Below are positions 17,512 to 26,108 of a stretch of DNA of 64,000 nucleotides, in pieces (position 1 is the stretch's first letter; every line of letters begins with the position of its first letter). Origin of the DNA: Jiangella ureilytica (GTDB lineage: Bacteria > Actinomycetota > Actinomycetes > Jiangellales > Jiangellaceae); the NCBI RefSeq assembly GCF_004348545.1, contig NZ_SMKL01000017.1, positions 1-64,000 on the forward strand, read 5' to 3'. The notes beneath the pieces are model-generated. The model was not told the DNA's origin and ran no database searches. It saw only the letters and a program-made list of their open reading frames with translations. A program made the position numbers and the translations under genes.

Positions 17512-18777
17512 GTGGCGACGCTACTCATGGTCGAGAGCTGGGTGCAGTCGACGGGGCTCGCGCTGCCGCCGCTGTTGCGTGAGCTGGGGCACGACTACAT
17601 CCTGTTCACCAGGGATCCGGCGCTCTACCCGGACGTGGACGGCGAGCGGCACCCCGTCGTGCGCGACGCCGACGAGGTGGTCGTCGTCGACACCAACGAC
17701 CGCGCGGCCATGACCGGCGCCGTCATCGGGATCGTCTGCCGGCGGCGCATCGACGGCGTGCTCACGACCTGCGACTATTACCTCGACGCGGTCGCAGAGC
17801 TGGCGAGGATGCTGGGGTTGGCCGGCGCGTCGCCGGACATCGTGCGCCGCGCGGTGCGCAAGGACGCGGTGCGGACGGTGCTGAAGCGGGCCGGGCTGCC
17901 CGGCCCGCGCTTCGCCGTCGCCGCCACCTGGGACGACGCGCAGGCCGGCGCGGCCGAGATCGGGTTCCCGCTGGTCGCGAAGCCGGTCGACCTCAACTCC
18001 GGCACGTCGGTGCAGCTGGTCACCGACGAGGCGGGGCTGAAGGACGCCTTCTACGAGGTCACCAGCGTCGAGCGGAACACCCGCGACCAGCCACTGGCGC
18101 GCCGGCTGCTGCTCGAGGAGGTCCTCACCGGGCCCGAGCTCAGCGTCGAGGCGGTCACCGTCGCCGGCGAGACGACGGTCCTCGGCATCACCGGCAAGAG
18201 CGTGACGCCCTCGTTCGTCGAGGCGGGGCACGTCTTCCCCGCACCGCTGCCCTCGCCCGTCGTCCGCGAGGTCGAGGCGCACGTCCGGGCCGCGCTGACG
18301 GCGATCGGCTACTCGCACGGGCTGAGCCACACGGAGCTGAAGCTGACGCCGTCGGGACCCCGGATCGTCGAGATCAACCCGCGGCAGGCCGGCGGCTACG
18401 TGTTCGACCTGGTCCACCGGGTGACCGGCGTGCACCCGCTGGAGCTGCTCGTCGCTCTCGCCTTGGGTCGCGGTCCGGGCGCCGACGTGACGACGACGGG
18501 GACGGCCGCGGTCGCGTTCGTGCTGTCCCCGGTCGACGGTGTTGTCACCGCCGTCGAGGGGTGCGAGACGCTGGACGCGAACCCGGCCGTCGAGCGCTGG
18601 CAGCTCGACGTGCCGGGAGCCGTGCGCCGTCCGCGCGACAACAACGACCGCGCCGGCCACGTCCTCGCCGTCGACCCGTCGGGCGACCGGGCGGGCGAGC
18701 TCGCCGCGGTCGCCGTCGCCTCCCTGCGGCTGCGCCTGGCCGACGGATCCGTGGTGACGCCGGCCCCCGTGGGCTGA
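17512..18777 (+). CDS. ATP-grasp domain-containing ligase
   Basis: Carboxylate-amine ligase of the ATP-grasp fold, 421 residues, GTG start one base after the NAS-like stop. The N-terminal pre-ATP-grasp domain covers about 1-110. The ATP-grasp core includes FPLVAKPVDLNSGTSVQLV (about 152-170), LLEEVLTGPELSVEA (about 200-214) and the metal-binding end SHTELKLTPSGPRIVEINPR (about 266-285) with GG following. It resembles ligases that join amino acids in small natural products. It most likely amidates or couples the product of the NAS-like enzyme to an amino acid; that is inference from the one-base spacing. Confidence 0.88.
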   Translation: MATLLMVESWVQSTGLALPPLLRELGHDYILFTRDPALYPDVDGERHPVVRDADEVVVVDTNDRAAMTGAVIGIVCRRRIDGVLTTCDYYLDAVAELARMLGLAGASPDIVRRAVRKDAVRTVLKRAGLPGPRFAVAATWDDAQAGAAEIGFPLVAKPVDLNSGTSVQLVTDEAGLKDAFYEVTSVERNTRDQPLARRLLLEEVLTGPELSVEAVTVAGETTVLGITGKSVTPSFVEAGHVFPAPLPSPVVREVEAHVRAALTAIGYSHGLSHTELKLTPSGPRIVEINPRQAGGYVFDLVHRVTGVHPLELLVALALGRGPGADVTTTGTAAVAFVLSPVDGVVTAVEGCETLDANPAVERWQLDVPGAVRRPRDNNDRAGHVLAVDPSGDRAGELAAVAVASLRLRLADGSVVTPAPVG

Positions 18778-18882
18778 TCTGCGGCGGATCAACCCGCGAG
18801 AAGGTGTCGGATCGGGGCCACGCTGTTCGTAGCAGGGGTGAGCGGCGCCTACAGGGGCGTCCACCGTCCTGAGGAGAGCATC

Positions 18883-19461
18883 ATGACCGCGACCTACACC
18901 TTCGACGTCTTCTCGAGCCTCGACGGCTTCGGCACCGCCGGCGGTGACTGGACCGGCTATTGGGGCAAGCAGGGGCCGGAGCTGCTCGGCCACCGCCTCG
19001 CCGTGTACGGCGACGAGCAGCGGATGGTCTTCGGCGCGACCACGTACCGGGCGTTCGCGCGGATGCTGGCCGAGAGCACCGAGGAGTCCGAGGTCCGCGA
19101 TCCCTGGGTCACGCGGATGCGGAACCTCCCGACGACCGTGGTGTCGAACACCCTGCGGGGGCCGCTCGACTGGCCCGACGCCCAGGTCGCGAGCGGCGAT
19201 GCCGTCGACGTCGTCGCCCGGCTCAAGGAGGAGTCGGGCGTGCCGTTGCGTTCGCACGGCAGCCTGTCGCTGAACCGGACGCTGATGGCCGCCGGCCTGG
19301 TCGACCGCGTCCAGGTGACGCTCTTCCCGGTGATCACGGGCCGGACCGGGACGGAGCCGGTCTTCGGCGGCGCGGCCGACTTCGACCTCGAGCTGATCGA
19401 GAGCCGGACCCTCGACGGCCACATCCAGGAGCTGGTCTACCGGCCCACCCTGCACGGCTGA
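18883..19461 (+). CDS. Dihydrofolate reductase family protein (RibD C-terminal-like)
   Basis: Protein of 192 residues with the RibD_C/DHFR-like fold: start YTFDVFSSLDGFG, a nucleotide-binding stretch MVFGATTYRAF (about 47-57), and SHGSLSLNRTLMAAGLVDRVQVTLFPVITGRTG (about 124-156, cited for position). Many actinobacteria carry several such proteins; they are presumed NADPH-dependent reductases, not folate enzymes. GAGGAG lies 8 bases before the ATG. It is 105 bases beyond the ATP-grasp gene, so it may or may not be cotranscribed with it. Confidence 0.82.
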   Translation: MTATYTFDVFSSLDGFGTAGGDWTGYWGKQGPELLGHRLAVYGDEQRMVFGATTYRAFARMLAESTEESEVRDPWVTRMRNLPTTVVSNTLRGPLDWPDAQVASGDAVDVVARLKEESGVPLRSHGSLSLNRTLMAAGLVDRVQVTLFPVITGRTGTEPVFGGAADFDLELIESRTLDGHIQELVYRPTLHG

Positions 19462-19546
19462 GCCGGCCACGGCCTGACGAGTGGACCTGTGTTGCGGCCT
19501 CATGGACGGTTCCTGCCATCGAGGTTGCGGCAGGTCGGCGTCGCGT

Positions 19547-19580
19547 GGGACTTTCACCCGCTATGGCGGGGAGAAGTCCC
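19547..19580. terminator. Two-tier palindrome between convergent genes
   Basis: Outer arms GGGACTT (19547-19553) and AAGTCCC (19574-19580) enclose an inner hairpin CCCGC-TATG-GCGGG (19557-19570). It lies between the reductase ending at 19461 and the histidine kinase ending at 19612, so it could terminate both. It is one of several long palindromes at convergent junctions in this window and may be a dispersed repeat. Confidence 0.5.
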
Positions 19581-19611
19581 TCCCGACGGACGCGGTCCGG
19601 GCCGCCGACGG

Positions 19612-21033
19612 TCAGGTGGCGGGGGACAGGGGGAGCCGCACGCTGAACGTCGTCCCTGAGGGGCTCGTCGTGTAGTCGATGGTGCCGCGGTGCCGCTTCT
19701 CGACGATGCGCTTGGCGTTGTCCAGACCCAGCCCGCTGCCCTCGCCCATGGGCTTGGTGGTGACGAACGCCTCGAACAGCCGGCCCTTGACCTCGTCGGG
19801 GACGCCGTGGCCGGTGTCGGTGACGTCGACGACGGCGTACTCGCCGTCGCGGTGGGTGCGAAGGGTCAGCGTGCCGTGGCCCTTCATGGCGTCGACGGCG
19901 TTGTCGATGAGGTTGGTCCACACCTGGTTGAGCTCGGCGGCGAAGGCGGGCACCGGCGGCAGCGAGGTGTCGTAGTCGCGCTTCACCTCGATCTCGCCGA
20001 GCTTGTGGCCCAGCATGACGAGGGTGCTGTCGATGCCCGGGTGCAGGTCGACCTCTTGATGGGCGGCCTGGTCGAGGTGGGTGTACTGCTTGATCGAGGC
20101 GACCAGCGTGGAGATGCGGTTCGACGCGTCCTCGATCTCGTCCATGAGCGCCTCGGTCTCGAGCGTGTAGCCGAGCCAGGCCAGCGCGGACGGCAGGTTC
20201 TCGCCGGTCTCGGCGGCGACGTCGTCGAAGAAGGTGGTGTCGAGGCCGGACGCGACGAAGACCGGGGCGACGTCGACGGCGTGGTCGAAGCCGAGGCCCT
20301 CGAGATGGTCGATCAGCTCGTCCTCGAGGTCGCTCTCCTGCAGCGGGCTGAGCGGGTCGCGCTTCTTCGCGGCGATCTCGACGGCGCGCTCCTGGATGCC
20401 GATGAGCCGGGCGATCATCGCAGGGTCGAGCGTGCCCGACGCGATCATGCCGAGCTTGCGCCGCATGTGCCCCACCCGGTCGCGCAGCTGCCCTGCCGCC
20501 CGGACGGTGGCGGCGGCGGGGTTGTTCAGCTCGTGCGCGAGGTTCGCCGACAGCGTGCCCAGCTGGGCCAGGTGCTCGCGCTGGCGCACCGTCGCCTCGG
20601 TGGTGCGGATGCCGAGGTAGAGCCCGTCGAACAGGTGCACCGCCATGGGGAACCACTTGCGCACGAACGCCGCGAAGGCGTCGGCGGGGAAGCGGAGGAA
20701 CCGGCAGTCGGTGACGGCGTGCAGCGACGTCGGGTAGGCCGCCGCCTCGGCCGACGTGGCGAAGGCGCGGACGGCGCCGGCGTAGGCGCCGCGGTAGTCG
20801 GTCTCGTTGACGATGACCTCTTCACCGTCGGCGTGGCGGACCAGCCGCAGGGTCCCGTCGAGCAGCACCCAGAGCGCGACGGACGGCTCGCCGGCGCGGT
20901 AGATGGTGCTGCCCGCGGGGTACGCGCGCACCTCGCAGGCGGCGGCGACCTCGTCGAGCTGCTCCGAGGACATGCCTTCGAAGAGGAACAGCGTGCGCAG
21001 TTCCTCGACGTCGATGGGCGTACCGGTGGTCAC
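19612..21033 (-). CDS. Histidine kinase with N-terminal cyclic-nucleotide-binding domain
   Basis: Soluble sensor kinase of 473 residues with no membrane segment. A cNMP-binding (CRP-like) domain fills about 10-130. The phosphoacceptor is His167 in LSANLAHELNNPAAA. The ATPase domain has the N box NQVWTNLIDNAVDAM (about 370-384), G1 DTGHGVP and G2 GEGSGLGLDNA. Its GTG overlaps the stop of the receiver/flavoprotein gene by four bases (GTGA), so the two are produced together and the kinase probably phosphorylates the fused receiver. It ends the two-gene unit. Input signal unknown; the domain may bind a nucleotide or act only structurally. Confidence 0.9.
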   Translation of the reverse strand: MTTGTPIDVEELRTLFLFEGMSSEQLDEVAAACEVRAYPAGSTIYRAGEPSVALWVLLDGTLRLVRHADGEEVIVNETDYRGAYAGAVRAFATSAEAAAYPTSLHAVTDCRFLRFPADAFAAFVRKWFPMAVHLFDGLYLGIRTTEATVRQREHLAQLGTLSANLAHELNNPAAATVRAAGQLRDRVGHMRRKLGMIASGTLDPAMIARLIGIQERAVEIAAKKRDPLSPLQESDLEDELIDHLEGLGFDHAVDVAPVFVASGLDTTFFDDVAAETGENLPSALAWLGYTLETEALMDEIEDASNRISTLVASIKQYTHLDQAAHQEVDLHPGIDSTLVMLGHKLGEIEVKRDYDTSLPPVPAFAAELNQVWTNLIDNAVDAMKGHGTLTLRTHRDGEYAVVDVTDTGHGVPDEVKGRLFEAFVTTKPMGEGSGLGLDNAKRIVEKRHRGTIDYTTSPSGTTFSVRLPLSPAT

Positions 21034-22691
21034 GTCGCCTCCAGGTAGCGGTGCACCAGCGTGACGGCCATGGCGCCCTCGCCGACGGCGGACGCCACGC
21101 GCTTCACGGACTCCGCGCGCACGTCGCCGGCGACGAACACGCCCGGGACGCTGGACTCGAGGTGGTACGGGGTGCGGGTCAGCGGCCACTCGCGCGGCGG
21201 ACGGCCGTCGGCGTCGAGCAGGGCGGGACCCGTCAAGAGGAAACCGCGTTCGTTGCGCGCGAATTCCGGGCCGAGCCACGACGTCGGCGGCTCGGCGCCG
21301 ATGAACACGAACAGCCGGGTGGCGTTCAGGGTCTCGGTGCCGCCGCTCACGGTGTCGGTGACCACGATGCGCTCGAGCCGGCCGTCGCCCTGGGCGGCGG
21401 TGACCTCGGTGCAGGTGCGCACCTCGATGCGGGAGTCGGCCTCGATGCGCTCGACCAGGTACTCCGACATCCGCAGCCGCAGGTCGGGGCCGCGCACCAG
21501 CATGACGACGCGGTTGGCGTACTGGGCGAAGTGCAGCGCGGCCTGGCCGGCGGAGTTGGCCGCGCCGACGACGAAGACGTCCTCGCCCTTGCAGCCGGCC
21601 GCCTCGTGCGCGGACGCGCCGTAGTAGATGCCGCGTCCGGCGTAGTCGTCGGCGCCCTTGGCCGGCAGTTGCGACCACCAGACGCCGGTGGCGATGACGA
21701 CGGCGTGCGCGGTGACCTCGTGGCCGTCGTCGAAGCGGACGACCCTGCCCTCGCCCTGGGCGACGACGTCGACGGCGGCGGCCGCGGTGAGCATCTCGAC
21801 GTCGAAGCGGACCGCCTGGTCGCGGGCGCGCTGGGCCAGCTCGGCGCCGGACACGCCCTGCGGGAAGCCCAGGTAGTTCTCGATGAGACTGCTCCGCGCG
21901 GCCTGGCCGCCGACGCCGGCGCGGTCGACCAGCAGCGTGCGCAGGCCCTCGCTGGCGCCGTAGACCGCGGCGCCGAGGCCGGCCGGCCCGCTGCCGATGA
22001 CCACGAGGTCGTAGAGCGGGCTGCCGGCGGTGGTGGCCAGGCCCAGCCGCTCGGCCACCTCGCGCAGCGGCGGCGAGGTGAGCACGACGCCGTCGGGCAT
22101 GATGACCGCCGGCAGGGACTCGTCCGGGATGGCCGCCGTGTCCTGCAGCGCCGAGCCCTCGGGGCCGCGCAGGTGCCGGTACGGGACCTGGTTGCTGGTC
22201 AGGAACTCCTTGAGGTCCTGGGTCTCGGACGCCCACTGGTGACCCAGCAGCGTGACGCCCTCGAAGCCCGGCCGGCTGTCGCGCGCCCAGTTCTCGAGCA
22301 GTTCGTCGAGCACCGGGTAGAGGTGCTCCTCGGGCGGATCCCACGGCTTGACCAGGTAGTGGTCGAGGTCGATGTCGTTGACGGCGCGGATGGCGGCCTG
22401 GGTGTCGGCGTACGCCGTCAGCAGCACCCGCTTGGCCTGCGGCACGACGTCCATGGCCTGTTCGAGGAAGTCGATGCCGTTCATGCCGGGCATGCGGTAG
22501 TCGGCCAGGATCAGCGCCGTGGCCTCGCCGCGCAGCGTCAGCTCGCGCAGCACCTCGAGCGCGCCGGCCCCGGTCTCGGAGCGCACCACGCGGTGGTCCG
22601 ACCCGTAGCGGCGGCGCAGGTCGCGGGCGATGGCCCGGCTCACCGCCGGGTCGTCCTCGACGGTCAGCAGCACAGGTCCCTGTCGTGGCAC
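21030..22691 (-). CDS. Receiver domain fused to thioredoxin-reductase-like flavoprotein
   Basis: Fusion of 553 residues. The receiver (1-125) is complete: acidic pocket EDD (12-14), phosphoacceptor Asp64 in LADYRMPG, Thr in LLTAY and Lys in LVKPW. A thioredoxin-fold-like spacer follows (about 140-215; QDLKEFLTSNQVPYRHL). The rest is a TrxB-type oxidoreductase with FAD motif VVIGSGPAGLGAA (about 230) and NADPH region VFVVGAANSAGQAALHFA. Where thioredoxin reductase has CATC, this protein has YYGASAHEA, so the redox disulfide is absent. The output may be NADPH oxidation or flavin-state sensing under phosphorylation control. GTG start after GGAGGG. Known architecture, no settled function. Confidence 0.9.
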   Translation of the reverse strand: MPRQGPVLLTVEDDPAVSRAIARDLRRRYGSDHRVVRSETGAGALEVLRELTLRGEATALILADYRMPGMNGIDFLEQAMDVVPQAKRVLLTAYADTQAAIRAVNDIDLDHYLVKPWDPPEEHLYPVLDELLENWARDSRPGFEGVTLLGHQWASETQDLKEFLTSNQVPYRHLRGPEGSALQDTAAIPDESLPAVIMPDGVVLTSPPLREVAERLGLATTAGSPLYDLVVIGSGPAGLGAAVYGASEGLRTLLVDRAGVGGQAARSSLIENYLGFPQGVSGAELAQRARDQAVRFDVEMLTAAAAVDVVAQGEGRVVRFDDGHEVTAHAVVIATGVWWSQLPAKGADDYAGRGIYYGASAHEAAGCKGEDVFVVGAANSAGQAALHFAQYANRVVMLVRGPDLRLRMSEYLVERIEADSRIEVRTCTEVTAAQGDGRLERIVVTDTVSGGTETLNATRLFVFIGAEPPTSWLGPEFARNERGFLLTGPALLDADGRPPREWPLTRTPYHLESSVPGVFVAGDVRAESVKRVASAVGEGAMAVTLVHRYLEAT

Positions 22692-22766
22692 GTGCCCTCC
22701 ATGAAGCGCCGAACGGTCGGTGCCCCAAGGGTACGGCGTCAGAGACCCTGTGCCGCTTCCGTCTCG

Positions 22767-23252
22767 TTACAACCGGAGCAGGTGGGAACCGAACCAGTAC
22801 CATCCTGAGCTGCCGTACTGCAGCGTTCCGGGGAGGGAGACCGTTCCACCTGTGTCGTTCTGCAACGTCGAGTGCCGGGCGTAGACCCAGTCATACGACG
22901 GGGTGATGTGGTACTCGATGCAGTCCTTCCAGTAGTACCTGCCCTTGCGCAGGTCGTACTCGCGGGTGGCGCCGCCGATCTGGGTCCACCGGTAGCGGCC
23001 GGCGGCGAGATCGATCTTCCGCGTCGTGCAGGCCCGGGCGCCGTTGGGCGCGGGGAACCTCAGGTAGATCCGCCGCTGGTTGACGGCGACGCCGCCGGCT
23101 CGGGCTTCGGCGGTGGCCGGCGCGCCGACGGAGGCCGGGCTCTTCGCCGGACTCGGCTGCGGGCCGGCCTGGGCCGGCGCTGTGCCGAGGAGCGAGAGCC
23201 CGAGGACGCCGGCCACCAGGCTGAGCGCGAACGATCGGACGGACGGGCGCAT
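22767..23252 (-). CDS. Small secreted hypothetical protein
   Basis: Protein of 161 residues with a clear Sec signal peptide ending at AQA (residues 1-29). The mature part starts with a Pro/Ala/Ser spacer (about 30-55), then a compact domain rich in Tyr, Trp and Arg with two cysteines (ARACTTRK and YWKDCIEY) that could form a disulfide. The ATG at 23252 follows GGGAAGGAA at good spacing. I recognise no family. It is a stand-alone gene between the flavoprotein and hydrolase genes. Confidence 0.75.
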   Translation of the reverse strand: MRPSVRSFALSLVAGVLGLSLLGTAPAQAGPQPSPAKSPASVGAPATAEARAGGVAVNQRRIYLRFPAPNGARACTTRKIDLAAGRYRWTQIGGATREYDLRKGRYYWKDCIEYHITPSYDWVYARHSTLQNDTGGTVSLPGTLQYGSSGWYWFGSHLLRL

Positions 23253-23340
23253 CAGGCATTTCCTTCCCTTTGGAGTGCTGCTGCTCGAGACCGTAGGAGA
23301 GGCGCCTTTCACCTTGGTGTCAGTACTGCTTCACCCGACG

Positions 23341-24141
23341 TCAGGGGACGCGAGCCCCCAGCCAGGCGAGGACGTCGTCGGCGACGACCCGCCAGCCGCT
23401 GTCGATGCAGAGGCTGTGGCCGCGGTCGGGGTACTGCCGCAGCTCGGTGACGGCCGGGGACTTCCGGTACAGCCGCGCGGTGGTGCGGACGATCGCCGGC
23501 GCGACGGTGTGGTCCTCGCCGCCGAGCGTCAGCAGCAGCGGCCCGCGGGTGGCGTTGCGGACGTCGACCTTCGCCGGCGACGATCGGCTGACGTTGGCGA
23601 ACGCGGCCTCGAACAGCGGACGGCCGGGCGACGGGATCGCCCAGCGCTCGTACAGCTCGTCGGACTCCTGCTCGGTGAGCGCGTTGCCGAAGCCGTACCG
23701 GAACTGCGCGCGGGTCAGGGCGACGGCGCCCTTGCGGTGGGCCGGGTTGCGCAGCGCGATCGAGGCCACCCGCAGCGACGACGGCGGCAGGTACATGACG
23801 CCCTTGATCGGCGCCGGGTCGACGGCGACCGCCGCGGCGCCGAGGTTCTCGCCGAGCAGCCGCTGCACGATCAGGCCGCCGAACGAGTGACCGACGAGGA
23901 TCGGCGGCCGGTCCAGCTCGCGGATCAGGCCGGCGTAGTGGCCGACGACGGCGTCGATGCCGAACCCGGCGACCCGGCCGGGGTCGGCGCGGGTCTCCTC
24001 GGGCGTCGGCGAATCGCCCGGCCAGCCGGGGGCCCGCGGGTCGTAGCCGGCCTCGCGGAACAGCTCGACCCACGGGTCCCACGAGTCGGCGTGCAGCCAC
24101 AGGCCGTGGACGAAGACGACGGGACGTCGATCGGTGGTCAC
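23341..24141 (-). CDS. Alpha/beta hydrolase
   Basis: Hydrolase of 266 residues. The oxyanion region is VVFVHGLWLH (about 8-17), the nucleophile elbow is GHSFGG with Ser at about 85, the acid is in GGEDHT (about 208-213) and the His is in RGHSLC (about 240-245). There is no signal peptide, so it is cytoplasmic. The family covers esterases, lipases and epoxide hydrolases; the substrate is unknown. It lies 33 bases downstream of the NhaA-DsbA gene on the same strand. Confidence 0.87.
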   Translation of the reverse strand: MTTDRRPVVFVHGLWLHADSWDPWVELFREAGYDPRAPGWPGDSPTPEETRADPGRVAGFGIDAVVGHYAGLIRELDRPPILVGHSFGGLIVQRLLGENLGAAAVAVDPAPIKGVMYLPPSSLRVASIALRNPAHRKGAVALTRAQFRYGFGNALTEQESDELYERWAIPSPGRPLFEAAFANVSRSSPAKVDVRNATRGPLLLTLGGEDHTVAPAIVRTTARLYRKSPAVTELRQYPDRGHSLCIDSGWRVVADDVLAWLGARVP

Positions 24142-24174
24142 GGGGTCCTCCTCGGGATGGTGGCGATACGCCGA

Positions 24175-26067
24175 TCATCTGCCCGGATCGTCGTCCTGGG
24201 ACCGAGTCACACGCATGGTGTTCGCGGCGGCGAGCTCGCGGGTGATGGCCGCGCGCAGCGACTCGAGGTCGTACGCGCCGTGGTGGCGCTGTCCGTTGAC
24301 GAAGAACGTGGGCGTGCCGGCGACACCGCTCTGCTCCGCGCTCTCGACGTCGCGGGTGACGCGCAGCGCGAAGTGCCGCGACGAGAGGTCGCGCGCGAAC
24401 CGGTCGGCATCGAGGCCCAGGTCGGTGGCATAGCCCAGCAGGTCCTCGTGGGTGAGCGCGTCCTGGCGGGTGAGCAGCAGGTCGTGCAGCTCCCAGAACC
24501 GGCCCTGCTTGCCGGCGGCCTCGGCGGCCTCGGCGGCGAGCTGGGCGTGCTCGTGCACGTCGGTGAGCGGCAGGTGCCGGAACACGAACGTGAGGTCGTC
24601 ACCGAAGGCCTGTGTCAGCTCGCGCAGCACCGGCTCGGCCCGGCCGCAGTAGGGACACTCGAAGTCGCCGTACTCGACGAGGGTGACCTTGCCGTCGACG
24701 GGGCCGCGGATGTGGTCGACCTCGGGGTCGACAGGGTCGGCGAGGTCGACGATCGGTGCGGCCAGCCCTGCCTGCCCGGCTGCCCGCGCCCGCTGCGGCA
24801 GCCGGCCGATGACCCGGAACACCAGCAGCGAGAGCAGCGTGGCGATCAGCGACGCCGCCAGGATGCCGAGCTTGGCGTCGTCGAGCTCGCGCCCGTCGAA
24901 CGCGATGCCGGCGATGAGCAGCGAGACGGTGAACCCGACGCCGCCGATGGTCCCGGCGCCGATGAGCTGCGGCCAAGGCACCGTCAGCGGGAACCCGAAC
25001 CGGCTCACCAGCCAGGTCATACCGACGATGCCGACCGGCTTGCCGACCACCAGCCCGAGCACGATGCCGAGCGTGATCGGCGACGTCGCCGCCTCGCGCA
25101 GCACGTCGCCGTTGATGACCATGCCGGCGTTGGCCAGCGCGAACACCGGGACGATGAGGTAGTTGGTCCACGGATGGAACAGGTGCTGCAGCCGCTCGTT
25201 CGGCGAGATCGCGGTCGCGAGCGTCCGGCTGGCGGTCCGCGCGTACTCCGGCACCGGCTGCTCGCGGAACAGCCGCCACACCGCGCCGACCCGCTCCAGG
25301 TCCTCGCGCGACGGCGGGAAGGCCGACGCGATCAGGCCCAGCGCGATGCCGGCCAGCGTCGCGTGCACCCCGGAGACGAGCGTGGCCAGCCAGATGCCGG
25401 TGCCGACCAGGAAGTACGGCACGCCGTGGCGGACGCCGGCGTGCTTGAGCACCAGCACGACACCGAACAGGGCGACGGCGACGGCGAGCGCGGCCAGCGA
25501 CACGTCGTCGGAGTAGGCGATCGCGATGATGGTCAGCGCCATGACGTCGTCGACGATCACCGCCGTCAGCACGAACGTCCGGGTCCGCGGCGTCGCGCGT
25601 TCGCCGGCCAGCGCCAGCACGCCCAGCGCGAACGCGGTGTCGGTGCCCATGGCGATGGCCCAGCCGTGGACGGCCGAGTCGCCGGCGTTGACGGCCAGGT
25701 AGAGCAGCGCCGGTACGGCCATGCCGCCGAGCGCCGCCAGCACCGGCGTGGCGACCCGCCGGCGTTCACGCAGCTCACCCATGTCGAACTCGCGCCGGAC
25801 CTCGAGCCCGACCACGAAGAAGAACAGCGCCATCAGCCCGTCGTTGGCCCAGTGCCGCAGGTCGAGCGACAGCTCCGCGCCGCCCAGCCGGAGCGCGAAC
25901 TCGGTGTGCCAGAACTCCTCATAGGTGTCCGACCACGGCGAGTTCGCCCAGGCCAGCGCCACGACGGTGGCGGCCAGCAGCACCACCGCGCCGGAGCTCT
26001 GCGTCGCGATGAACTCGCGGATCGGCGACGCCAGGCGGCGCGACCGTGGCGTCTGCCCGGTGGCCAT
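24175..26067 (-). CDS. nhaA: NhaA Na+/H+ antiporter fused to a DsbA-like thioredoxin domain
   Basis: Fusion of 630 residues. Residues 1-420 are NhaA with about twelve membrane segments; the pair of membrane Asp residues lies in TAVIVDDVMALTIIAIAY (about 165-182). Residues about 440-620 form a DsbA/thioredoxin_4 domain with CPYC in FECPYCGRAEP and the cis-Pro in GVAGTPTFFVNG. The C-terminal domain is expected on the cytoplasmic side if NhaA has its usual even number of segments. The fusion is known in actinobacteria; the idea that it redox-regulates ion exchange is untested. The ATG start gives the normal NhaA N-terminus. Confidence 0.93.
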   Translation of the reverse strand: MATGQTPRSRRLASPIREFIATQSSGAVVLLAATVVALAWANSPWSDTYEEFWHTEFALRLGGAELSLDLRHWANDGLMALFFFVVGLEVRREFDMGELRERRRVATPVLAALGGMAVPALLYLAVNAGDSAVHGWAIAMGTDTAFALGVLALAGERATPRTRTFVLTAVIVDDVMALTIIAIAYSDDVSLAALAVAVALFGVVLVLKHAGVRHGVPYFLVGTGIWLATLVSGVHATLAGIALGLIASAFPPSREDLERVGAVWRLFREQPVPEYARTASRTLATAISPNERLQHLFHPWTNYLIVPVFALANAGMVINGDVLREAATSPITLGIVLGLVVGKPVGIVGMTWLVSRFGFPLTVPWPQLIGAGTIGGVGFTVSLLIAGIAFDGRELDDAKLGILAASLIATLLSLLVFRVIGRLPQRARAAGQAGLAAPIVDLADPVDPEVDHIRGPVDGKVTLVEYGDFECPYCGRAEPVLRELTQAFGDDLTFVFRHLPLTDVHEHAQLAAEAAEAAGKQGRFWELHDLLLTRQDALTHEDLLGYATDLGLDADRFARDLSSRHFALRVTRDVESAEQSGVAGTPTFFVNGQRHHGAYDLESLRAAITRELAAANTMRVTRSQDDDPGR

Positions 26068-26108
26068 GCCGCGATCCTAGGTGCGCTACGGGTCTCGCAC
26101 GTTTCGGA

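Noticed and set aside
21030-22691. Annotation as a working thioredoxin reductase
   Set aside because: The CxxC redox centre is absent and a receiver domain is fused in front.
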